From: Microbacterium sp. SORGH_AS_0969
Lineage (GTDB): Bacteria; Actinomycetota; Actinomycetes; Actinomycetales; Microbacteriaceae
Length of the DNA: 64,000 nucleotides
NCBI RefSeq assembly: GCF_030818255.1
Contig: NZ_JAUTAG010000001.1
Location: forward strand, 2,666,001 to 2,730,000
Direction of reading: 5' to 3'
In this document: positions 58,970-64,000 of the stretch, one piece after another
How positions within the stretch are numbered: the stretch's first letter is position 1
Layout of the letters: every line of letters begins with the position of its first letter
Program-made: the position numbers and the translations under genes
Notes under the pieces: model-generated
The model's database searches: none
What the model saw: the letters and a program-made list of their open reading frames with translations, nothing else
Told to the model about the DNA's origin: nothing

Positions 58970-59880
58970 TCTTTGACGGCTCCTTCGCTGGCGTTCATGA
59001 TGCGGCGCTGGAAGATGAAGAACACCACGGCGACGGGGATCGTCATGATGGCGGCGGCCGCGAGCTTGAGGGGGAATTGGCTGCCCTGACTGAGCTGGCC
59101 GCTCGCGAGCGAGGCGACGCCCTTGGTCAGGGTGGTGAGTTCGGGGGACTGGGTGGAGATGACGAAGTGGCTGAGCTCGTTCCAGGAGCCCTGGAACGAC
59201 AGGATCACGATCGTGATCAGAGCGGGTCGTGCCATCGGCAGCACGACCGACCAGAAGATGCGGAACGTGCCGGCCCCGTCGATGCGCGCCTGCTCCTCGA
59301 CGGACGGCGGGATCGACTCGAAGAAGTTCTTCATGATGAAGACACCGGCGGCATCCACGAGGAGCGGGAGGATCATGCCGGCGTACGAGTCGTAGATGCC
59401 GAGCTGGTTGATGACGAGGAACTTCGGGATCAGCAGCACGACGGTCGGGACCGCCATGACGGCGACGAGCCCCGCGAACACGAGACCGCGTCCGCGGAAC
59501 TGCAGACGGGCGAGCGCGTAGCCGGCGAGCGAGTTGAAGAACACCCGACCCGTGGTGACGAACACGGTCACCACGACGGAGTTGCCGAACCACACGGGGA
59601 AGTCGGAGTTCAGGAACAGCCGTTCGTAGGCCGCCCACGTGAAGGGCTGCGGCGTCAGCGAGATCGGATCGGCCGCGGCCGCGGCATCCGTCTTGAACGA
59701 CGTCGCGACCTGGACGAGGAACGGACAGATGTAGATGAGGGCGAGGACGATGAGCAACGCGTAGAGGCCGACCTGCCAGCCCAGGGCCCTGCGCGACAGG
59801 CGGTGCTTCGCGGGGCGCGGCGGGCCGTCGAGGCGCTGCTCGGCGAGCACCGTCGTCTGCGGGGTTGCGGTGGCGGTCAT
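58966..59880 (-). CDS. carbohydrate ABC importer permease (MalG type)
   Basis: A 304-residue permease with six membrane segments. The ATPase-coupling EAA loop reads EEQARIDGAGTFRIFWSVVLPMARPAL (about residue 200), typical of CUT1 sugar importers. The N-terminus (LLIVLALIYICPFLVQVATSFK) fits MalG. ATG 59880 overlaps the MalF-type gene by 4 bases. No ATPase gene is in the operon, as is usual when a shared MsmK/MalK-type ATPase is used. Confidence 0.93.
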   Translation of the reverse strand: MTATATPQTTVLAEQRLDGPPRPAKHRLSRRALGWQVGLYALLIVLALIYICPFLVQVATSFKTDAAAAADPISLTPQPFTWAAYERLFLNSDFPVWFGNSVVVTVFVTTGRVFFNSLAGYALARLQFRGRGLVFAGLVAVMAVPTVVLLIPKFLVINQLGIYDSYAGMILPLLVDAAGVFIMKNFFESIPPSVEEQARIDGAGTFRIFWSVVLPMARPALITIVILSFQGSWNELSHFVISTQSPELTTLTKGVASLASGQLSQGSQFPLKLAAAAIMTIPVAVVFFIFQRRIMNASEGAVKE

Positions 59881-61010
59881 CGCCGGGCTCCCTTGGCCGT
59901 TGCGGGGGCTTTCCGGGCGGCCGCCCGCACCTCGTACCGCCGGATACGCCGGCGAGACACCGGGCGGTCGCGCAGCACGAACCGCTGGAGGATCGTCAGC
60001 GCGACGATGATCACGAAGAGCACGAAGGCGATCGCCGCGCCCTGCCCCCACTGCTGCGACAGGAACGCCGAGGAGTAGCTGAGGTAGGCGGGGGTCAGCG
60101 TCGTCTTGCCGGGACCGCCCTGCGTGCCGGTGTAGATCTGGTCGAACACCTGCCAGGTGCCGATGAGGCCCAGGGTGAGCACGGTGAACAGCACGGGCTT
60201 GAGTTGAGGGAGCGTCACCCGCCAGAAGCGCTGCCACCCGTTCGCTCCGTCCATCATCGCCGCTTCCTGCACGTCGCCGCCGATGTTCTGCAGGCCCGCG
60301 ATGAACAGCAGCATGAAGGTTCCCGAGGTCGTGAACACGGCCATGAGGATGAAGGCCGACATCGCCACCGAGGGGCCGGCGAGCCAGTCCCACCAGGAGA
60401 CGCCGAGCAGCGTGTTGTCGGTGAGGAAGGCCGGGCCGCTCGTGACGCCCACGGCGCCGAGCAGGTTGTGCACGACTCCCGAGGGGTCGCTGAACCAGTT
60501 CGGCCCGTTGATGCCGAGCCACGACAGGACCTCGTTGATGGCTCCGGACGACGAGAAGAGGAACAGCCAGAGCACGGTGATCGCGACGGAGCTCGTCACC
60601 GAGGGGAAGTAGAAAGCGGTGCGGAAGAAGCCGCGACCGCGCAGGATCGCGCGGTTGACCAGCACGGCGAGGAAGAGCGAGAGCGCCGTCTGCAGCGGAA
60701 CGACCAGGAGGACGTACCAGGCGTTGTTGCGCAGTGCCGTTCCGAAGTCGCGTTCGGCCAGGCCGCCCCCGGTGGTGACGGCGGCGTAGTTGTCGAGACC
60801 GACGAAGCCCACGTTCGACGAGAAGGGGCTGCCGCGCCCGGTCCAGTCCGAGAAGCTCACCCACAGGGCCATGACGACCGGCACCAGCAGGAAGACTCCG
60901 AGGATGATCAGCACAGGGGCGGTGAAGAGCCAGCCGGCGGCGGCCTCGCCGCGCCGGATCCCCGGGGAGGGAGATCCGGCGCGACGCGGCGCTGAGGTGA
61001 GAGCACTCAT
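59877..61010 (-). CDS. carbohydrate ABC importer permease (MalF type)
   Basis: A 377-residue permease. It has a cytoplasmic N-terminus, six or more membrane segments (AAGWLFTAPVLIILGVFLLVPVVMALWVSF; YVLLVVPLQTALSLFLAVLV; AIAFVLFVIIVALTIL) and the EAA loop DVQEAAMMDGANGWQRFWRVTLPQLKPVL. A larger-than-usual extracytoplasmic loop lies between membrane segments 3 and 4 (LSWLGINGPNWFSDPSG). It pairs with the MalG-type subunit. ATG 61010 starts 2 bases after the binding-protein stop. Confidence 0.92.
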   Translation of the reverse strand: MSALTSAPRRAGSPSPGIRRGEAAAGWLFTAPVLIILGVFLLVPVVMALWVSFSDWTGRGSPFSSNVGFVGLDNYAAVTTGGGLAERDFGTALRNNAWYVLLVVPLQTALSLFLAVLVNRAILRGRGFFRTAFYFPSVTSSVAITVLWLFLFSSSGAINEVLSWLGINGPNWFSDPSGVVHNLLGAVGVTSGPAFLTDNTLLGVSWWDWLAGPSVAMSAFILMAVFTTSGTFMLLFIAGLQNIGGDVQEAAMMDGANGWQRFWRVTLPQLKPVLFTVLTLGLIGTWQVFDQIYTGTQGGPGKTTLTPAYLSYSSAFLSQQWGQGAAIAFVLFVIIVALTILQRFVLRDRPVSRRRIRRYEVRAAARKAPATAKGARR

Positions 61011-61012
61011 GG

Positions 61013-62251
61013 CTACTTGGTGATGGCCTCGAGGTTGGACTGCGCCGTCTTCAGCAGCGCCTGCGGGTCGCCGGTCCTCAGAGACTCGAGCTGCGCGTTG
61101 AAGTCGGTGATGACGTCGGCGGCTCCGGCCATGTTCGGCGGGAACTGCGCGTACTCGGCGCCCGCGAGGAAGGCGGTCTGGTCGGGGTTGGCGCTCGACC
61201 ACGCGTCGGCCGCCGACTGGATCGACGGCATCGGGCCGAAGGCCTTCGAGAACGCGAGCTGCTGGTCGGTACTCGTCAGGTACTGGACGAGGTCGCGCGC
61301 CTGCTCCTGGTTGCCGCTGTCGGCGGCGAGCCCCCAGCAGTTGGTGAACTGCAGCGTGCCCTTGCCGCCGGGGCCGGCGGGGAGCTCGGCGACCTTGTAC
61401 TTCACGTCGGGGTAGTCGGCCTTCATGGCACCGGTGATCCAGTTGCCCTCGATGACCATCGCCGCCTTCTGCGTACCGAGGGCTTCGCCGCCCCAACCGG
61501 CTCCCACGTCGGAGGCGAAGGCGAAGCTGCCGTCGTTCAGGTGGGTCTTCACGTAGGTCAGCGCCTCGACGTTCGCGGAACTGTCGGCCGTGGCCTTGCC
61601 GTCGGTGACGAGGCCACCGCCCGCCTGCGCCATGAACGCGCCCACGCGCTGGTACTCGGCGCCGAAGGCCAGGCCGACGCGCCCGTCCGCGGTGAGCTTC
61701 TGGGCGACGGATGCCAACTGGTCCCAGGTCGTGGGGATGTCGGCATCCGTGAGCCCGGCGGCCGACCACAGGTCGGTGTTGATGATGAGCGCCAGGGTCG
61801 AGAAGTCCTTGGGGGCGCAGGAGAAGCTGCCGTCGATGGTGAAGTTGTCGACGAGCGAGGGGTAGAAGTCGCTCTTGTTCTCGAGGTCGTCGCCGTACGC
61901 CGCGATCGATCCGTTCGCGGCGTAGCCGGCGAGGGCCTCGGGCGCGAGGTAGAAGAGGTCCGGCGGGGAGCCGGCCGCGAAGCCCTGCGAGAGCTGCTGG
62001 GGGAGGTCGTTGGCGGTCTGGACCTCGGCCTGGACGCCGGACTTCTCGCTCCACGCCGCGACGGCGTCGGTGACGGCCTTGGTCTCGGCATCGCCGGAGG
62101 AGCCGATGAGGATGCTGAGCTTTCCGCTTCCGGAGGCCTGCCCTTCACCGGGGGTGTCGTTGAAGCCCGAGCCGCAGGCGGTGAGCGTGAGCGCTCCGGT
62201 GGCGAGCAGGGCGCCCGCGGTGAGCCAGAGGCGGGCTGGATGCCGTGTCAT
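61013..62251 (-). CDS. sugar ABC transporter substrate-binding lipoprotein
   Basis: A 412-residue lipoprotein. The signal peptide ends with the lipobox TLTAC (lipidated C26). The mature part is a cluster-B sugar-binding protein: KLSILIGSSGDAETKAVTDAVAAWSEKSG, PPDLFYLAPEALAGYAANG, LIINTDLWSAAGLTDADIPTTWDQL and KAAMVIEGNWITGAM. It delivers sugar or oligosaccharide to the two permeases. First gene of the importer-hydrolase operon, with a LacI operator 53 bases upstream of its start and GAGAGAGACAC as ribosome site. Confidence 0.93.
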   Translation of the reverse strand: MTRHPARLWLTAGALLATGALTLTACGSGFNDTPGEGQASGSGKLSILIGSSGDAETKAVTDAVAAWSEKSGVQAEVQTANDLPQQLSQGFAAGSPPDLFYLAPEALAGYAANGSIAAYGDDLENKSDFYPSLVDNFTIDGSFSCAPKDFSTLALIINTDLWSAAGLTDADIPTTWDQLASVAQKLTADGRVGLAFGAEYQRVGAFMAQAGGGLVTDGKATADSSANVEALTYVKTHLNDGSFAFASDVGAGWGGEALGTQKAAMVIEGNWITGAMKADYPDVKYKVAELPAGPGGKGTLQFTNCWGLAADSGNQEQARDLVQYLTSTDQQLAFSKAFGPMPSIQSAADAWSSANPDQTAFLAGAEYAQFPPNMAGAADVITDFNAQLESLRTGDPQALLKTAQSNLEAITK

Positions 62252-62303
62252 GTGTCTCTCTCCTTCGATGAGGCATGCGACCCCTCCGCATGTGGTCGGA
62301 GGG

Positions 62304-62329
62304 TCAAAGTTTGAACGTTCAAACTTTGA
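62304..62329. promoter_or_regulatory. LacI-type operator of the sugar importer operon
   Basis: A perfect 26-base palindrome with arms TCAAAGTTTGAAC and its complement, and a central CG as in LacI/GalR-family operators. It lies between the importer operon and the divergent LacI gene. Confidence 0.92.
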
Positions 62330-62439
62330 TGCGACCACCGTACGAAAGGCCGGTCGCGCCTGTCAAGTGGTTGTCGTGCGCCTTAGGCTGACGGTCTGGT
62401 GGCGCGCGCCGCCGGCGTCGACGAGCGAGGGGGGACTGC

Positions 62440-63438
62440 GTGGCGAAAGCGCCCACCGTCGACGATGTCGCCCGTGTCGCCGGCGTCTCGCGGCAGACGG
62501 TGTCGAACGTCGTGAACACGCCCGACATCGTGAAGGAAGCGACGCGCCTGCGCGTGGAGGCGGCCATCGCCGAGCTGGGATACCGACCCCACGCCGCCGC
62601 GCGGCGCCTGCGGACCCGCCGTAGCTCGACCATCGGCATCCATCTCGATCCCTATGCGGGCGGGATCTCGGGTGTCGTCCTCGACCGATTCGTGCACGCC
62701 CTCACGGAGCGCGCCGGCGACCGCGACATGCGCGTGCTCCTGTACGCGGCGCGCACGCCCGAGGAGGAGATCGCGCGGCTCGGCGATCTGCTCGAAGGGG
62801 GAGAGGTGGATGCCGTCGTCGTCACCGGTACCTTCCACGGCGACCCCCGAACCGGCTGGCTGACCGCGCGCAACCTTCCGTTCGTCTCGTTCGGGCGCCC
62901 GTGGGGCGAGGACGACGTCGAGGCCCCGGCGCACCTGTGGGTCGACGTCGACGGTGCCGCGGGTACCAAAGCCGCGACGGCGCACGCCCTCGCGCGCGGC
63001 GGCGGTCGCGTGGCTTTCCTCGGCTGGCCCGCGGGGTCGGGAACGGGGGACGAGCGCGAACGCGGCTGGCGCGAGACGGTGGCCGACGGACCACGGTGGG
63101 TCGTCGAAGAGAACGTCGGGGCCGCACGCGATGTCGTGGCCGCGGGCCTCGCCGCCGACCCCGGCGTGACCGGCATCGTCTGCGCGAGCGACTCCCTCGC
63201 GATCGGCGCCCACCTCGCGGTCACGCTCGCGGGACGCGACGACGTCACGATCGTCGGCTTCGACAACACCCCCGCGGCCGAGGCGCTCGGACTCTCGAGC
63301 GTCGAGCAGTTGCCCGAGCGCGTGGCATCCGGGGCCCTCGATCTGCTCATGGGTGAGAACGGGACGGTGGTCGCCCCGCGCGCCGCCGTCGCGGGCGGTG
63401 CCCACGTGCTGGTGGAACCGCGTCTGGTGGTGCGCTGA
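62440..63438 (+). CDS. LacI-family transcriptional regulator
   Basis: A 332-residue regulator. The helix-turn-helix PTVDDVARVAGVSRQTVSNVVN (residues 5-26) is followed by the hinge helix (YRPHAAARRLRTRRS) and a periplasmic-binding-protein-like ligand domain (GIVCASDSLAIGAHLAV, VGFDNTPAAEALGLSSVEQ). It almost certainly controls the divergent sugar importer/debranching operon through the 26-base palindrome. Starts with GTG 62440 after GAGGGGGGACTGC. Confidence 0.93.
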   Translation: MAKAPTVDDVARVAGVSRQTVSNVVNTPDIVKEATRLRVEAAIAELGYRPHAAARRLRTRRSSTIGIHLDPYAGGISGVVLDRFVHALTERAGDRDMRVLLYAARTPEEEIARLGDLLEGGEVDAVVVTGTFHGDPRTGWLTARNLPFVSFGRPWGEDDVEAPAHLWVDVDGAAGTKAATAHALARGGGRVAFLGWPAGSGTGDERERGWRETVADGPRWVVEENVGAARDVVAAGLAADPGVTGIVCASDSLAIGAHLAVTLAGRDDVTIVGFDNTPAAEALGLSSVEQLPERVASGALDLLMGENGTVVAPRAAVAGGAHVLVEPRLVVR

Positions 63439-63473
63439 CGGGAGCCCGCTCCTTCCCGCGGGTCGGGCCGGGT

Positions 63474-63543
63474 GGTTTGGGGCGGGATCTTCCGTTTGAG
63501 GCGCGGAATATCGCGCCCCGAGCGAAATTACGCGCCCCAAACC
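63474..63543. repeat. 70-bp nested palindromic repeat, copy 2
   Basis: Same architecture as 56913-56982: outer arms GGTTTGGGGCG/CGCCCCAAACC and inner CCGTTTGAGGCGCG/CGCGCCCCGAGCG, with about a dozen differences from copy 1, mostly in the spacers or compensating in stems. Located between the LacI gene and the convergent IclR gene. Confidence 0.88.
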
Positions 63544-63559
63544 TGCGCTGCGCCAGGGC

Positions 63560-64000
63560 TCAGGCGTGCCGGCCGATACGGCGGGCGAGCTCGGCGGCGG
63601 TTCCGGATGCCGCTGAGGCCAGCGCCTCGGCATCGTGGGCGGGTCCGTCGGCGGGCCACGTGATCGCCACCGCCGCGGCCGGCCACCCGGCGTGGTCGAG
63701 CACCGCGGCGGCGACGGACCGGAATCCGGGCGTGATCTCGCCGTTCTCGCTCGCGTAGCCGTCGGCTCGCACGAGTCGGAGCACCTCGCGCAGTTCACGC
63801 GGGGTCGCGGGGCCTGTGCCGTGACGCTGGGTGAGGGCCGTGGCATCCGGGAACAACGCCCGCACCTGCTCGCGGGGGAGCGCCGCGAGCATCGCGCGGC
63901 CCGTCGCGGTGAGGTGTGCGGGCAGTCGTACGCCCACGTCGGTGACGAGCGTGGGGCGGCGCGGAGCGCGCTCCTCGACGATGTACAGCACGTCGCGTCC
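63560..64000 (-). CDS. IclR-family transcriptional regulator (C-terminal part)
   Basis: The frame leaves the window at the right edge; only the last ~146 codons are present. RPTLVTDVGVRLPAHLTATGRAMLAALP is the start of the IclR effector-binding domain, and GYASENGEITPGFRSVAAAVLDHAGWPAAAVAIT is its conserved C-terminal part with the usual ENGE and AAV motifs. The helix-turn-helix lies outside. The target genes are not in view. Confidence 0.88.
   Translation of the reverse strand, partial: GRDVLYIVEERAPRRPTLVTDVGVRLPAHLTATGRAMLAALPREQVRALFPDATALTQRHGTGPATPRELREVLRLVRADGYASENGEITPGFRSVAAAVLDHAGWPAAAVAITWPADGPAHDAEALASAASGTAAELARRIGRHA

Overview
The window is 64 kb of very GC-rich DNA with dense, short-spaced genes, many GTG starts, 4-bp ATGA/GTGA overlaps and a codon bias toward G/C at third positions. 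Gene content (ImuA'-ImuB-DnaE2 mutasome, two Lsr2 proteins, DUF2510, a RamA-like LuxR/GAF regulator, FmdB, NRDE proteins) points to an actinobacterium. The style of the dispersed repeats and the constant recurrence of the heptamer GGATGCC/GGCATCC fit the Microbacteriaceae, most likely Microbacterium. The genus is an inference from gene style, not a database match.

Layout. 1-12.4 kb: end of a DtxR-type regulator, a secreted M23 peptidase behind a structured leader, an HNH nuclease behind a possible attenuator, an isochorismatase-like hydrolase, the SOS-controlled imuA'-imuB-dnaE2 mutagenesis cassette, a DUF2510 membrane protein, coaBC and an NRDE protein. 12.4 kb: tRNA-Arg(CCT). 13.7-26.4 kb: a complete phenylacetate catabolic locus in two same-direction operons, paaJ-F-H-Z-I-K and paaA-B-C-D-E-G, each with the same TetR/PaaR-like operator in front. 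26.4-41.8 kb: housekeeping and unknown genes, including a RamA-like regulator divergent from a DUF485/acetate-type symporter pair, an MGMT homologue without its active-site cysteine, a 1232-residue helicase-like protein with decayed ATPase motifs, mscL, fmdB, 5-formyl-THF cyclo-ligase, galU, a GNAT enzyme and tRNA-Ala(CGC). 41.8-53.4 kb: transport and regulation: an MFS pump divergent from its TetR repressor, an MpaB-family oxygenase divergent from another TetR repressor, two ABC export systems (the second MacAB-like), and an APC amino-acid permease. 53.5-55.1 kb: lsr2-alsD-lsr2. 55.1-64 kb: an amino-acid dehydrogenase, a YbaK deacylase, a sugar ABC importer with a glycogen-debranching-like enzyme under a LacI regulator, and the end of an IclR regulator.

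The most unusual signal is in the paa locus. Three of its proteins (PaaF, PaaI, PaaC) carry in-frame insertions made of a palindromic repeat with the core TTCGACAGGCTCAG. The repeat occurs as inverted pairs and has expanded into tandem arrays, giving low-complexity protein tails and N-terminal extensions. I saw this repeat nowhere else in the window. Other leads are the leader-peptide/terminator arrangement before the HNH gene, the two lsr2 copies flanking acetolactate decarboxylase, the cysteine-less MGMT, two single-base frameshifts, and a second 70-bp palindromic repeat family present twice.
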